DNA of 64,000 bases, taken from the NCBI GenBank assembly GCA_944354125.1, contig CALVPT010000007.1, forward strand, positions 1 through 64,000, in the 5' to 3' direction. Shown piece by piece: positions 26,474 to 37,632 of the stretch; the first letter of the stretch is position 1, and each line of letters starts with the position of its first letter. This DNA is from an uncultured Clostridia bacterium. Its GTDB lineage: Bacteria > Bacillota > Clostridia > Christensenellales > Borkfalkiaceae. The notes under the pieces were generated by a model. The model ran no database searches. It worked only from the letters and a program-made list of their open reading frames with translations, and had not been told where the DNA came from. The translations under genes and the position numbers were made by a program.

Positions 26474-28006
26474 TTACTCCCACTCTATGGTTGAAGGGGG
26501 TTTGGAGGTGATGTCGTAGACTATGCGGTTTACGTGCTTGACCTCGTTTACAATTCTCGAGGAAATGGTCTCCAGCACGTCGTAGGGAATTCTTGCCCAG
26601 TCCGCCGTCATTGCGTCGACGGAAGTTACCGCGCGGATTGCAACTACGTTTTCATACGTCCTGAAGTCGCCCTGCACGCCGACAGTCTTGGAGTTGGTGA
26701 TTACGGTGAAGTACTGCCATATCTCTGTGTCGAGACCTGCCTTTGCAATCTCTTCCCTTAAGATATAGTCGCTGTCGCGCAGCGTTTCGAGCTTTTCCTC
26801 CGTAACCTCTCCCATTATCCTTATTGCAAGGCCGGGACCGGGGAAGGGCTGGCGCATTACGACGTTCTTGGGAAGTCCGAGCTCGAAGCCTACCTTTCTG
26901 ACTTCGTCCTTGAAGAGGTCGCGCAGGGGCTCTATTATCTCCTTGAAGTCGACGACGGAGGGAAGTCCGCCTACGTTGTGGTGCGACTTGATTACCGCAG
27001 ATTTACCCTTTCCGCTCTCGATTACGTCGGGATAGATTGTGCCCTGAACGAGGAAATCTACCTTGCCTATCGCCTTGGACTGCTTTTCGAACGAGCGTAT
27101 GAACTGCTCGCCTATTATCTTTCTCTTGGTCTCGGGGTCGGTGACGCCCTTGAGCTTTTCGAGGAATATCTTGCCGTCGTCCGCCTTTATGAGGTTCATG
27201 CCCAGTCCGTCTTTGAAGACCTTCATTACCTCGTCGGCTTCATACTTTCTTAAAAGTCCGTGGTCGACGAACACACATACGAGCTGGTCGCCCACTGCCC
27301 TGTGAAGGAGCGTTGCCGCAACGGCCGAATCTACGCCGCCGGACATCGCGCAGAGCACCTTCTTGTCGCCTATCGTCTCCTTGAGCTGCTTTATCTTGTT
27401 TGCCACGAAGTTGGACATGGTCCAGTCGCCTGCGGCGCCGCAAATCTCGTAGAGGAAGTTCTTGAGTATCTGCGTGCCCATGAAGGTGTGATTTACTTCG
27501 GGATGGAACTGTACGCCGTACAGCTTCTTCTCCCTGTTGCCGAATGCCGCATAGGGGCAATTTTCGGACTTGGCGAGGCCTACGAAGCCTTCGGGAAGAA
27601 CGGTTATCCTGTCCGTGTGGCTCATCCAGCAGACCGCCCTGGAGGGCATGTCAACCGTCAGGGGCGAACCGGAATAGTCTACCTCTACCTTGCCGTACTC
27701 GGAGGTTTCGGCGTGCTCGACCGTGCCGCCGAGGGTATACGCCATGAGCTGGCAGCCGTAGCATATGCCCAGCACGGGAATTCCCAGCTCGAACACCCTC
27801 TTGTCTATTCTGGGGCTGCCCTCTTCGTATACGCTGTTGGGACCGCCCGTGAAGATTATGCCTATGGGGTTGTACTCGACAATCTTTTCGTAGGACATGT
27901 CGCAGGGAACGAGGTCGCAGAAAACGGAAAGTTCCCTCACGCGCCTTGCAATCAGCTGATTATACTGTCCGCCGAAGTCGAGAATGAGTACTCTTTGGTG
28001 CTGCAT
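26474..28006 (-). CDS. guaA: GMP synthase (glutamine-hydrolysing)
   Basis: Converts XMP to GMP using glutamine and ATP. Class I glutamine amidotransferase domain with catalytic Cys in LGICYGCQ (~80) and HPEVNHT histidine (~170), then the ATP-pyrophosphatase P-loop [12 protein letters not shown] (~224) and the C-terminal dimerisation domain ending [13 protein letters not shown]. Length 510 is normal. GGAGA precedes the ATG. Follows guaB after 59 bases that contain a GCGGAGG/CCTCCGC hairpin (28037-28057) with a weak T tract, possibly reducing read-through. Confidence 0.97.
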   Translation of the reverse strand: MQHQRVLILDFGGQYNQLIARRVRELSVFCDLVPCDMSYEKIVEYNPIGIIFTGGPNSVYEEGSPRIDKRVFELGIPVLGICYGCQLMAYTLGGTVEHAETSEYGKVEVDYSGSPLTVDMPSRAVCWMSHTDRITVLPEGFVGLAKSENCPYAAFGNREKKLYGVQFHPEVNHTFMGTQILKNFLYEICGAAGDWTMSNFVANKIKQLKETIGDKKVLCAMSGGVDSAVAATLLHRAVGDQLVCVFVDHGLLRKYEADEVMKVFKDGLGMNLIKADDGKIFLEKLKGVTDPETKRKIIGEQFIRSFEKQSKAIGKVDFLVQGTIYPDVIESGKGKSAVIKSHHNVGGLPSVVDFKEIIEPLRDLFKDEVRKVGFELGLPKNVVMRQPFPGPGLAIRIMGEVTEEKLETLRDSDYILREEIAKAGLDTEIWQYFTVITNSKTVGVQGDFRTYENVVAIRAVTSVDAMTADWARIPYDVLETISSRIVNEVKHVNRIVYDITSKPPSTIEWE

Positions 28007-28065
28007 TTCTATTTATCTCCTCTTTCAAGTATTTAAGCGGAGGATTTTGACCTCCGCCTTGCGTT

Positions 28066-29535
<1,470 letters not shown>

Positions 29536-29575
29536 TTAAATTCTCTGATTTATATATGTGCAATTTATAACCTTT

Positions 29576-30259
29576 TCAATCGGCGGCAAGCTCTTCGAGA
29601 GAGGATATCACCTCGCCGAGAGATTGCGCCTCCTCCCCGTCCGTGGGAGAAATCTGCGAGAGCGCCGAGAGCATTACCCCGGCAGCCTGACTGTCGCCTT
29701 CGGCAATTATTTCGAGATACAGCGTCGCAAGGGCGTTGCCCGAAACAAAGCTTTCCGTGCCGTTGGCGCAGAGCGCGACCAATACTGCATTTTCGTCGTC
29801 GCCCTTATGAAAATAGGCGACCGCTATCTTGCCGTTTACCCTCTGATTGTAGTCATATGTTACGTTTTCGCCGAAATACTTGTCGTTGAGCTCTGCAAAC
29901 TCCTGTTCCTTGCGGTCGCATACCGAGGAATAATCCTGCCTTGCGGTGAGCTCCTCTCCGTACTTTATGATGTAATCGTCGTTGCCGAGACTGACGCTGT
30001 CTTCAAAACACCTTGCAAGGTCCATGCCGTCACCCGTATATGAATATCTGAGCGCCGAGTATTTGACGGCAAGCGAATAGTTGCCTATGTTTTCGCTGAA
30101 AGTAGCCATATGCTGAGGAAATGCGAAGTTGAACACCGCGAACACGACGACGAGTATGGCAAGTATCGCCAGTACGGTCTTGACCGCGGTCTTTACGACT
30201 ATCTTTTCCAAAACTGCATTTTGTCGGACATTCCGCCCGATTTGTAACCTGCCTTTCAA
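29576..30259 (-). CDS. Hypothetical single-pass membrane protein
   Basis: Up to 227 residues with a basic N-terminus, one transmembrane helix (TVLAILAILVVVFAVFNF, ~28-45) and a hydrophilic, Ala/Glu-rich remainder with helical repeats suggestive of TPR-like packing (LAVKYSALRYSYTGD, YIIKYGEELTARQD, ALATLYLEIIAEGD). No family recognised. The start is uncertain: the frame opens at TTG 30259, has no ATG before the helix and no convincing ribosome binding site. It precedes guaB by 52 bases and may be cotranscribed with it. Confidence 0.6.
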   Translation of the reverse strand: MKGRLQIGRNVRQNAVLEKIVVKTAVKTVLAILAILVVVFAVFNFAFPQHMATFSENIGNYSLAVKYSALRYSYTGDGMDLARCFEDSVSLGNDDYIIKYGEELTARQDYSSVCDRKEQEFAELNDKYFGENVTYDYNQRVNGKIAVAYFHKGDDENAVLVALCANGTESFVSGNALATLYLEIIAEGDSQAAGVMLSALSQISPTDGEEAQSLGEVISSLEELAAD

Positions 30260-30372
30260 TATATTTTATATATTTTAGCACAGCGCGCATAAAAAATCAA
30301 CTGTTTGAAAAAAAAATCGGCGGTTTGCCAAAGATAATCATATTGCACCCGTTATGACAATATATTGAGAGT

Positions 30373-31014
30373 ATGAAACATTTTTTAGCCCTCATGGCTC
30401 CCGTTTTATTCATTTCGCCCCTGTTTGCCGCCTGCTCCGCGCAGGTCGACTACTATGACTACGTCTCCGAATACCGAAGCGGAGTTTACATTTTTTCAGA
30501 GGACGGCGAAGAACTTAAAATTTATTGCTCACAGCGCGAAACCCCCTATTCCTCCGACGGAATAAAGGGCGAAATGAACTCCACCGTAGAGGTATTCTAC
30601 CGCCCCGAAGGCTCGCCCGACAGCGTTGAAATTTCGATAGGCGACCTCGGCGGCGAAATGAGCTACCAGTCGGTGACCCAGAATTTTTATATGTGCTTTA
30701 CGGCGGACGACTTTGACGCCTCCTCAGTAGAAGTCAGGGTGACGGCTGACGGCTCCGAAAAGACGATAACCGCCATGAACGTCAGGGAAGAGGGCGTCAT
30801 AGACGGCCGCCAGGCGCTCAGATGCGTGACCGAATACGACGGCGCACGGTTTGAAAAACTCACAGAGGGCGCACGCTTTTCGGGCGAAATATATATCCGC
30901 CTGCTCTACGACGAAGGCTGCTTTTACTACGTGGGCGTATGCGACAGGGAGGGCAACACCCACTCCTACCTTCTGAACGGCACGGACGGCAGAGTGCTTG
31001 CCGAAAAGGACTGA
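30373..31014 (+). CDS. Putative lipoprotein, function unknown
   Basis: A 213-residue secreted protein with a type II signal peptide: MKHFLALMAPVLF core and lipobox LFAAC, Cys at residue 21. The mature part is acidic and beta-rich (DYYDYVSEYRSGVYIF, VEVFYRPEGSPDSVEISIG) and ends with a YYVGVCDREGN strand; it resembles single-domain clostridial lipoproteins but I recognise no named family. There is no spaced Shine-Dalgarno; a TATATT box ends six bases before the ATG. It is the only plus-strand gene between 5 kb and 41 kb apart from the lipoprotein at 38 kb. Confidence 0.7.
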   Translation: MKHFLALMAPVLFISPLFAACSAQVDYYDYVSEYRSGVYIFSEDGEELKIYCSQRETPYSSDGIKGEMNSTVEVFYRPEGSPDSVEISIGDLGGEMSYQSVTQNFYMCFTADDFDASSVEVRVTADGSEKTITAMNVREEGVIDGRQALRCVTEYDGARFEKLTEGARFSGEIYIRLLYDEGCFYYVGVCDREGNTHSYLLNGTDGRVLAEKD

Positions 31015-31342
31015 CTTTATTGTCACTACGCGGTCGGCGGCTTTCAACCGCCCTCGGCTCAGCACCTTTTCAACCTGCCTTTGCGGCGGCTTTGAATTGC
31101 CCGTTTTCCGCCCGTCTGCCGCACAATCGGAGTCATTTTTCGCCGCCTGCGCTTATGCAGAAAATTATGTACAGCCGCGCATTCTTGAATTGTGCATAAT
31201 ATTAAAGTCATAAATGACTAATTATGAAAAGCGTGCGAAAAAATCACGCGAAAAATGGCGAAACGGCGCGCAGTTGTGCATAACTTTTGCAAAAGTTTGT
31301 TCGAAAAAGAATTGAACAGTGCCAAATGTCGATAACTTTTTG
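31015..31342 (+). other. Long intergenic region with three TTGTGCATAA repeats
   Basis: Between the lipoprotein gene and the terminator near hemW. It holds three copies of TTGTGCATAA (first copy preceded by A at 31190-31199, then 31274-31283 and 31340-31349) and a 16-base palindrome AACTTTTGCAAAAGTT (31282-31297). No coding region can be supported. Confidence 0.5.
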
Positions 31343-31385
31343 TGCATAAACGCCCCCTTTCGGAGGCGTTTATGCATTATTTTTA
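31343..31385 (+). terminator. Terminator-like hairpin between lipoprotein region and hemW
   Basis: TGCATAAACGCC (31343-31354) pairs with GGCGTTTATGCA (31365-31376), followed on the plus strand by TTATTTTT. On the minus strand the flanking sequence is A-rich, so it fits plus-strand transcription best. Confidence 0.75.
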
Positions 31386-31404
31386 ACATTGAATGGTTGC
31401 CGTT

Positions 31405-32514
31405 TCACGACAGAAAATCGCAGATTATGGTGTTCTGCACGAAGAGATATTCGTCCTTTATTCTGAGATGTCCGTCAGAAATTTCGAGATATTTTTCATT
31501 CTTTTCGATGGCCGATTTATAGTCGCCGAGAAAATCGGTGCCGAACTCGGCATCGAAGGCGGTTATGTCCAGCCCCTTAGCCGTCCTGAGCGCGAGCATA
31601 ATGCTCTCCTCCTTCTGACCGTCCCTGTCCACCTCCTCGCGGTCGATTACGGGCAAGTGATTGGTGAGTATGCACTTGAAATATTCGTCGAGGTCGAATG
31701 TATTCGTAAATCGCACGTTCTTTATGTGCGAGGACGCAGACACGCCGAAGCCGATGTATTCGCCCCTCTGCCAGTAGTTGAGATTATGGCGGCTCTCTTT
31801 GCCCTTTTTGCAGAAATTGGACACCTCGTAGCGCTCATATCCCAGCCCCCTCAATTTTTTTACGCCGAAGGCATACATCTCTGCGACCTCGTCGCCGTCG
31901 GGGAGTTCGCCGTTGAGGTAGTCGGTAAATATGGGCGTGCCGTCCTCGGGCGTGAGCGCATACATGGAAATATGACTGGCACCCGAACCCGCCGCGACCT
32001 CTATCGTCTTTTCTATGTCGCCGAGCGACTGACCCTTAAGACCTATCATTACGTCGACGCTGAAATTTTCGCCCCTGAGAAGTTTTGCGCAGGCAAAAAA
32101 TTCGTTCAGGCCGTGGCACCTGCCCAGGTCTTTGAGCTGGCTGTCTACCGCCGACTGAAGCCCTACGGAAAAGCGGTTTATGCCGCACTGTTTGTACAGC
32201 TCTATCTTGGAGGCGCTGACCGTGCCGGGGTTAATCTCTATGGTTATTTCGGCGTTCTTCGAGAGGTTGAAGTACTTTTTTGCCGCCGCAACGAGCATTG
32301 CTATGTAACTTTCGTCGATTACCGAGGGAGTGCCGCCGCCTATGTACAGCGTGTCGAAGACATAGGACGAAAGCTCCTCCTTGCGCATGAGCATTTCGCG
32401 GTAGACGCAGGTCATATAGCTCTCGGCAAAGCCGATTTTATCGGGGAAGGACGTAAAGTCGCAGTATCTGCACTTTGACTTGCAAAAGGGAACGTGAACG
32501 TAAATACCTGCCAT
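31405..32514 (-). CDS. hemW: Radical SAM protein HemW (coproporphyrinogen oxidase-like haem chaperone)
   Basis: HemW binds haem and a 4Fe-4S/SAM cofactor. The 369-residue protein starts with YVHVPFCKSKCRYCDF, the CxxxCxxC cluster motif (Cys at ~11, 15, 18), followed by YIGGGTPS and INPGTVSASKIE of the radical SAM barrel and RFSVGLQS. It lacks the extra N-terminal residues of true HemN, so HemW is the better name. AGAGG lies eight bases before the ATG at 32514. Confidence 0.9.
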   Translation of the reverse strand: MAGIYVHVPFCKSKCRYCDFTSFPDKIGFAESYMTCVYREMLMRKEELSSYVFDTLYIGGGTPSVIDESYIAMLVAAAKKYFNLSKNAEITIEINPGTVSASKIELYKQCGINRFSVGLQSAVDSQLKDLGRCHGLNEFFACAKLLRGENFSVDVMIGLKGQSLGDIEKTIEVAAGSGASHISMYALTPEDGTPIFTDYLNGELPDGDEVAEMYAFGVKKLRGLGYERYEVSNFCKKGKESRHNLNYWQRGEYIGFGVSASSHIKNVRFTNTFDLDEYFKCILTNHLPVIDREEVDRDGQKEESIMLALRTAKGLDITAFDAEFGTDFLGDYKSAIEKNEKYLEISDGHLRIKDEYLFVQNTIICDFLS

Positions 32515-32543
32515 AATTTTTTCCTCTCGGACGGCAATATGCC

Positions 32544-32573
32544 GAACAACTAAATATAGAACAACTAAATATA
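32544..32573 (-). repeat. 15-base perfect tandem duplication upstream of hemW
   Basis: GAACAACTAAATATA occurs twice head to tail (32544-32558 and 32559-32573). It sits 30-60 bases before the hemW start and contains TATATT on the minus strand, so it may carry or duplicate the -10 region. The rest of 32,515-32,726 shows nothing else supportable. Confidence 0.8.
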
Positions 32574-32726
32574 TTTGCGATTGCCGCGCACATATGCCGC
32601 AGCCAACGCCGTTTTATGCCCTTTGAAAGGGAACACCGACGCGCCGCGTCTTTCATGCGCGGCAGCGTACCTTTTCCGCATTCGGCGGGGCATATTCAGG
32701 GAGCAATCATAAAATACGCGGCGGCG

Positions 32727-33038
32727 TCATTTTCCGTCCCACCTGTATTCGGCGAGGTTTACCCTGTAATCTTCGCCGACCTCTACGCCCTCTTCCTCGA
32801 GCATGGCCCTTTGTATATCCCTGCCGCCGAAGGCAAAGCCGTCGGTGAGCGAGCCGTCCGCAAAGACCACTCTGTGACAGGGGTTTACGCCGGGACGGGG
32901 GTTGGAGTGGAGCGCCCAGCCGACCTGTCTTGCCGCACGCGGAGCGCCCGTCATGCGCGCTATGTCGCCGTACGTAGCCACTTTTCCGCGCGGAATAAGC
33001 CGTATGGCTGCATATACCTTTTCGAAAAAGCCCTGCAT
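32727..33038 (-). CDS. Short MGMT-family DNA alkyltransferase domain protein
   Basis: A 103-residue protein consisting only of the DNA-binding/active-site domain of O6-methylguanine-DNA methyltransferases. It has the helix-turn-helix with arginine finger (GALHSNPRPG-like segment at ~45), and NPCHRVV with the acceptor cysteine (~53). Alkyltransferase-like (ATL) proteins of similar size carry Trp in place of that Cys, so this one may retain transfer activity. The N-terminal domain of full-length Ogt/Ada is missing. A G-rich site precedes the ATG. Confidence 0.85.
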   Translation of the reverse strand: MQGFFEKVYAAIRLIPRGKVATYGDIARMTGAPRAARQVGWALHSNPRPGVNPCHRVVFADGSLTDGFAFGGRDIQRAMLEEEGVEVGEDYRVNLAEYRWDGK

Positions 33039-33099
33039 ATATCCCCCCCGTTTTTCAGATTTCCGCCGCTGCGTGCGGCATATATTTCATTTATTTCAG

Positions 33100-33134
33100 G
33101 GCGCCCGTTTCCGATTAAGGCGGAAACGGGCGCC
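33100..33134 (-). terminator. Hairpin after lepA
   Basis: GGCGCCCGTTTCCG pairs with CGGAAACGGGCGCC around a seven-base loop; the following minus-strand sequence CTGAAATAAAT is a weak T tract. Confidence 0.65.
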
Positions 33135-33150
33135 GAGCATTGCCATTTTC

Positions 33151-34959
33151 TCAGTCCTTGTTGGTCTTGAGTATCTGCATGAATACTTCCGAGGGCACCT
33201 CTACGCTGCCGATCGTGCGCATGCGCTTTTTGCCCTCCTTTTGTTTTTCGAGCAACTTTTTCTTACGCGTAATGTCGCCGCCGTAGCACTTGGCAAGCAC
33301 GTCCTTTCTCATCGCCTTTACCGTTTCCCTGGCGATTATCTTGCCGCCTATCGCCGCCTGCACGGGTATTTCGAACAGCTGACGGGGTATGGCGTCCTTG
33401 AGATTTTCGCACAGCGTTCTGCCGCGCGAATATGCCGAATCCTCGTGCACTATCATGGAGAGCGCGTCGCACACCTCGCCGTTTAAAAGTATGTCCAGCT
33501 TTACGAGCTTGCTCCGCTCGTATCCCGTCAGCTCATAGTCGAAGCTCGCATATCCCCTCGTCCTGGACTTTATCTGGTCGAAGAAATCGAAGATTATCTC
33601 GTTCAGAGGCAGCTTGTATTCGAGCTGTACCCTGTTGGCGTCGAGGTAGGTCATCTGCTCGAACACGCCCCTCTTGTCGCGGCATAAATCCATAATCTGA
33701 CCGAGATAGTCGGGAGGGGAATATATGTCGGCGTGCACGATGGGCTCCTCCATGTAGTCGATTTCGGAAACGGGCGGAAGATGCGAAGGGTTATCGACGA
33801 ACAGGCTCTCTCCGTCCGTCTTTATTACCTTATAGCTTACCGACGGCGCGGTGGTTATTATGTCGAGGTTGAACTCGCGCTCCAGTCTTTCCTGCATTAT
33901 CTCCATGTGCAGAAGTCCCAAAAAGCCGCAGCGGAAGCCGAAGCCGAGCGCCTGGGAGGTATCCGCCTCGAATACCAGGGAGGCATCGTTGAGCTGAAGC
34001 TTTAAGAGCGCGTCCTTCAAATCGTTGAAGCGCGACCCGTCGAGGGGATATATGCCGCAGAATACCACGGGCTGAACCTTCTTATAGCCGGGGAGAGGCT
34101 CCTTTGCCCTGTTGTCCGCATTTATGACGGTGTCGCCGACGGCTACGTCCTGAATGGACTTTATGGAGGCAGCGATATAGCCTACCTCGCCTGCGGCAAG
34201 TCCGTTTTTGGGGAGGAGCGAGGGCGCAAATACGCCTACCTCCGTCACCTCGTACAACTTGTCCGAGCGGAAAGTAGTAATCTTATCGCCGACGTTGACC
34301 CTGCCGTCCTTCAGCCTTACGAAGAGTATTACGCCCTTGTAGTTGTCGTAATAGCTGTCGAATATGAGCGCCTTTAAGGGGGCGTCCTCGTCGCCCGACG
34401 GCGAGGGGAAATATTTTACTACCGCCTCCAGCACTTCCTTTATGTTGGTGCCCTCCTTTGCAGAGACGAGGGGCGCATAGGAGGCATCCAGCCCTATGAC
34501 TTCCTCTATCTCCTTTTTTGCCTCCTCGGGGCGCGCGGAAGGCAGGTCTATCTTGTTTATAACGGGCAATATTTCGAGGTTGTTTTCCAGCGCGAGATAG
34601 ACGTTTGCCAGCGTCTGCGCCTCTATGCCCTGCGAGGCATCGACAATGAGTATTGCGCCCTCGCACGCGGCGAGCGAACGCGAAACTTCATACGTGAAGT
34701 CGACGTGCCCCGGGGTGTCTATGAGGTTGAAAATATACTCGTTGCCGTCGTCGGCGTCGTAGAACATTCTGACGGGGGTGAGCTTTATGGTTATTCCCCT
34801 CTCCCTTTCGATGTCCATGGAGTCGAGAAGCTGTTCTTCCATATCCCTCTTGGAGACCTGCCCCGTCATCTCTATGAGTCTGTCGGCAAGCGTCGATTTG
34901 CCGTGGTCGATGTGCGCGATTATGCAGAAATTGCGTATGAGTTTGTTAGGTTGCTTCAT
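33151..34959 (-). CDS. lepA: Elongation factor 4 (LepA)
   Basis: Ribosome-associated translational GTPase. G1 AHIDHGKST (~15-23), G2/G3 ITIKLTPV and DTPGHVDF, G4 NKIDLP and the C-terminal LepA-specific domain with [12 protein letters not shown] and [23 protein letters not shown] (given as its two halves) are complete. A longer frame opens at a TTG (34995); the ATG at 34959 gives the usual 602 residues. The ribosome binding site is weak (AAGAAA). Confidence 0.96.
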   Translation of the reverse strand: MKQPNKLIRNFCIIAHIDHGKSTLADRLIEMTGQVSKRDMEEQLLDSMDIERERGITIKLTPVRMFYDADDGNEYIFNLIDTPGHVDFTYEVSRSLAACEGAILIVDASQGIEAQTLANVYLALENNLEILPVINKIDLPSARPEEAKKEIEEVIGLDASYAPLVSAKEGTNIKEVLEAVVKYFPSPSGDEDAPLKALIFDSYYDNYKGVILFVRLKDGRVNVGDKITTFRSDKLYEVTEVGVFAPSLLPKNGLAAGEVGYIAASIKSIQDVAVGDTVINADNRAKEPLPGYKKVQPVVFCGIYPLDGSRFNDLKDALLKLQLNDASLVFEADTSQALGFGFRCGFLGLLHMEIMQERLEREFNLDIITTAPSVSYKVIKTDGESLFVDNPSHLPPVSEIDYMEEPIVHADIYSPPDYLGQIMDLCRDKRGVFEQMTYLDANRVQLEYKLPLNEIIFDFFDQIKSRTRGYASFDYELTGYERSKLVKLDILLNGEVCDALSMIVHEDSAYSRGRTLCENLKDAIPRQLFEIPVQAAIGGKIIARETVKAMRKDVLAKCYGGDITRKKKLLEKQKEGKKRMRTIGSVEVPSEVFMQILKTNKD

Positions 34960-34986
34960 ATATTTTTCTTGAAAAAGTTTTTTATC

Positions 34987-35015
34987 ATTATACAAAAAAG
35001 CGCGGCGATTGTAAA
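34987..35015 (-). promoter_or_regulatory. Promoter of lepA
   Basis: TTTACA (35015-35010), 17-base spacer, TATAAT (34992-34987) on the minus strand, 27 bases before the lepA ATG. Confidence 0.75.
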
Positions 35016-35081
35016 TAAAAAACCGACCGCCCGAGAGATTTTATTGCGCCGCGCGCACAAAACCCTGCAAGGGCAGTCGGT
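35015..35081 (-). terminator. Terminator of the ABC importer operon
   Basis: ACCGACTGCCC (35081-35071) pairs with GGGCGGTCGGT (35032-35022) around a long, partly structured loop, followed by six or more Ts on the minus strand. The T tract overlaps the lepA -35 region. Confidence 0.78.
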
Positions 35082-35085
35082 ATGA

Positions 35086-35739
35086 CTATTTAATTATGAG
35101 CTCGGTAAGAGGTCGGCGAAGGGGCGATTCTCCGCCGTAAGAGGTAAGCGGAGTATTTTCAAAGTCGCCGCATATGCCGCCCGATTTCAATACGATTATC
35201 CTGTCCGAAAGATACAGCGCCTCCTCTATGTCGTGGGTGACGAAGAGTGTGGTCACGGGCTTTTTTGCCCTCAGCTTTAAAAAGACCTGCATAACCGAAA
35301 TTCTCAGCTTTAAGTCGAGCGAGGAAAATGGCTCGTCGAGGAGCATGAGCTCGGAGTCGAACAGAAAGGCGCGGCAGAGCGCGACCCTCTGCGCCTGACC
35401 GCCCGAAAGCTCCTTGGGGTACCGCCCCGAAAACCCCGAAAGTCCGACCGAGGAGAGCATATATAAGATGTCGCTCTCCTTTGCCCCTATCAGCTTTAAA
35501 TTTTCGCCGACGGTGAGATTGGGCACCAGCCTCGGCGACTGAAAGACATACGAAGTTTTAAGGCGCGGAACTTCGCCCGAATAGTCAGTAAGCCCTGCCA
35601 ATATGTTCAAAAGCGTTGTCTTGCCGCAGCCGCTTTCGCCGAGAAGGCAGATAATTTTGCCCTCCTCAATGTCGAGGTTGAAGCCGCTGTACACAGCCGT
35701 GTCGCCGTAGGACTTGGAGAGATTTTTTATGCTTATCAT
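35086..35739 (-). CDS. ABC importer ATP-binding protein (NitT/TauT-like)
   Basis: ATPase of the importer encoded with the two preceding genes. Walker A GESGCGKTT (~35-43), a short Q-loop VFQSPRLVP, signature LSGGQAQRVALCRA and Walker B LMLLDEPFSSLD match the SsuB/TauB group. The frame extends upstream to 35826, but ATG 35739 (MISIKNLSKSYG) overlaps the permease stop in an ATGA arrangement and has GAGGGGGAAGAGG upstream, giving 217 residues. Slightly short for the group, with no obvious missing motif. Confidence 0.92.
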   Translation of the reverse strand: MISIKNLSKSYGDTAVYSGFNLDIEEGKIICLLGESGCGKTTLLNILAGLTDYSGEVPRLKTSYVFQSPRLVPNLTVGENLKLIGAKESDILYMLSSVGLSGFSGRYPKELSGGQAQRVALCRAFLFDSELMLLDEPFSSLDLKLRISVMQVFLKLRAKKPVTTLFVTHDIEEALYLSDRIIVLKSGGICGDFENTPLTSYGGESPLRRPLTELIIK

Positions 35740-36512
35740 ACCTCTTCCCCCCTCTTCCACGCGAACGCATACCTGGCGATAAGGCGGAATATGAGTTCGG
35801 CAACGATGCCCGCGAAGATTGCGCACAGCGTGAGCGCGGCGAGCCTTGTAAGGTTATAGTAAGTCTGTGCCTCGTTCATGAGTCCGCCGAGCGCCGTATA
35901 TGTATGCGCCATTACCTCCGCAGAGATTGTCAGCTTTATGCCGAACGATAAATTAGCGCCCGTCTGCGACACCGTGACGGGGGCAATCTGCGGCACGTAG
36001 ATTTTGAAAATTTTCTGCCCGGTCGTAAGGCGGTATGCCTTTGCCATTTCGATGAGTCCGCCGTCCACGCCCGAAACCGACGAGGTGAGCTGGGTATACA
36101 CCACGGGAAAGAGCACCAAAACGGTGACGACGACGGGCGCCGACCTCGGCGACGTCCAGACGAGAATGAGAAGAAGTACTGCCATTGTAGGCAGAGTGCG
36201 GCATACGGCGATTATCGGGCGGAGAAAGCGCGCGAACGGCGCAAATGCCACCCCTGCCGCAGCCGCGGCAAATCCGAGCGCGAAGGAAATTAAAAAGGCG
36301 ACGAGCGTCCTTAAAAGCGTATGCCCGAACGCCGCCCAGAAAAAGCCCTCCGCAAAGAGCGCGAAGAACTCCTCCGCGGTACCGAAAAACGAGGGCACGA
36401 GGTAATCGTTGCCGACGACCGCATAGGCGACAAGCCACACAACCCACATGAGCACAACCGAAAACAGCGAGCAAGCGAGGTTATAGCCGTTTTCGGAAAG
36501 ATACTTTTTCAT
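35736..36512 (-). CDS. ABC importer permease (NitT/TauT-like)
   Basis: A 258-residue protein with six hydrophobic segments, the CRTLPTMAVLLLILVW segment and an EMAKAYRLTTGQKIFKIYVP loop equivalent to the EAA motif that contacts the ATPase. Best match by layout is the SsuC/TauC/ThiX group. It follows the binding-protein gene after three bases and overlaps the ATPase gene. Confidence 0.9.
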   Translation of the reverse strand: MKKYLSENGYNLACSLFSVVLMWVVWLVAYAVVGNDYLVPSFFGTAEEFFALFAEGFFWAAFGHTLLRTLVAFLISFALGFAAAAAGVAFAPFARFLRPIIAVCRTLPTMAVLLLILVWTSPRSAPVVVTVLVLFPVVYTQLTSSVSGVDGGLIEMAKAYRLTTGQKIFKIYVPQIAPVTVSQTGANLSFGIKLTISAEVMAHTYTALGGLMNEAQTYYNLTRLAALTLCAIFAGIVAELIFRLIARYAFAWKRGEEV

Positions 36513-36515
36513 GTC

Positions 36516-37526
36516 TTAAACCGTATAGAAAAAGGCATCCGTCGGAGTGCCGAAGCTTGAAGATGCGACAGAGTTTATCTTGGACATATATGCAAGCACG
36601 TCCGCCTTGCTTTCCGACGCGGTAACAAAGCCTATGCCGCTGTTTTCGATTACCGTCCTGGTGAGAGTGTTTGCCGTGAGCGTGCTGACATAGTCCGCCT
36701 TGTACATAAGCGAATTGACGGCAGAAACTATGGTCTCGGCAGAGGTATTTACGTCCATGAGCCAGGTCTTGGTATCGTCAAACGTATCGATAAACGCCGT
36801 TATGTCGTCCGCGCTTACCGAGGTCTTTGCCACGGCGACGGCCTGGGGATAACCCTCTCCGCCCTCATAAAGCTCCTGCAAGTCGCCTGCAAACGAAAGC
36901 TTTCCGCCCGTAGCCGAAACCTTTGTGCTTGCCGCAGGTTCGGGCACGACGAAGTAGTCGCAGTCGGCATTCGAAGGCACGGCCTCGGCGGCATCTATCG
37001 CCTTTAAATTGACCTTATCTGAAGCGGCCTCTGCTCCGTCTTTGAGTTCGTTGAACTCGAGGTCGTTATCGGCAAGTATCGCCTTGAAGGTAAGCCCCGG
37101 CACATTTGCAAGGTTTATGACGCCCACCGTCTTGCCGACGAGCGAGGCGAGGTTAGACAAGGTTATCTCCTCCCCCGTCGCCTTTTTGAGTATGTACAGG
37201 TTGCCGTGGGTTACGGTGCCGAGCATCTTATATTTTTCGCCGTTTCCCAGAAGTTTCACGGCAGCATTTACGGGCATAATGGCTATATCCGCCTGAGCAT
37301 TTTCGCCCGAAACATAGGTCTGTATTGTGTTGGCGTCGACAATGTTTACGTCGAACTTTTCGGCAAGCTCGCCCTCGTAAAGGCGCGCGACCGACAGCGC
37401 GGGCGCTCCGTCGGGGGCGAACACCTTCAAAGCCTCTCCCTCCTTCTCTCCGCCGCAGCCGTAAAGCCCGACCGTCGCGGTTGCGCTCAGCGCGATTGCC
37501 GCCATGATTGCAGTCATCTTATTCAT
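36516..37526 (-). CDS. ABC importer substrate-binding lipoprotein
   Basis: A 336-residue lipoprotein with signal peptide MTAIMAAIALSATATVGLYG and lipobox cysteine at residue 24 (GLYGC). The mature protein reads as an NMT1/SsuA-like binding protein: KVFAPDGAPALSVARLYE near the N-terminus, IAIMPVNAAVKLLG, TVGVINLANVPGLTFKAIL and FVVPEPAAS. AAGGAG before ATG 37526 decides the start over the longer frame to 37559. Substrate unknown; family members carry sulfonates, nitrate or thiamine precursors. Confidence 0.9.
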   Translation of the reverse strand: MNKMTAIMAAIALSATATVGLYGCGGEKEGEALKVFAPDGAPALSVARLYEGELAEKFDVNIVDANTIQTYVSGENAQADIAIMPVNAAVKLLGNGEKYKMLGTVTHGNLYILKKATGEEITLSNLASLVGKTVGVINLANVPGLTFKAILADNDLEFNELKDGAEAASDKVNLKAIDAAEAVPSNADCDYFVVPEPAASTKVSATGGKLSFAGDLQELYEGGEGYPQAVAVAKTSVSADDITAFIDTFDDTKTWLMDVNTSAETIVSAVNSLMYKADYVSTLTANTLTRTVIENSGIGFVTASESKADVLAYMSKINSVASSSFGTPTDAFFYTV

Positions 37527-37632
37527 ATTGTTTTCTCCTTTTTCGGCGTCAGGAGGCATCTTTTGCCCCTTCCGCCTTAAAAATTTTAATTTACCGTCAG
37601 CACGGGCGTTAAACCGCCCGCATAATGCGCAG

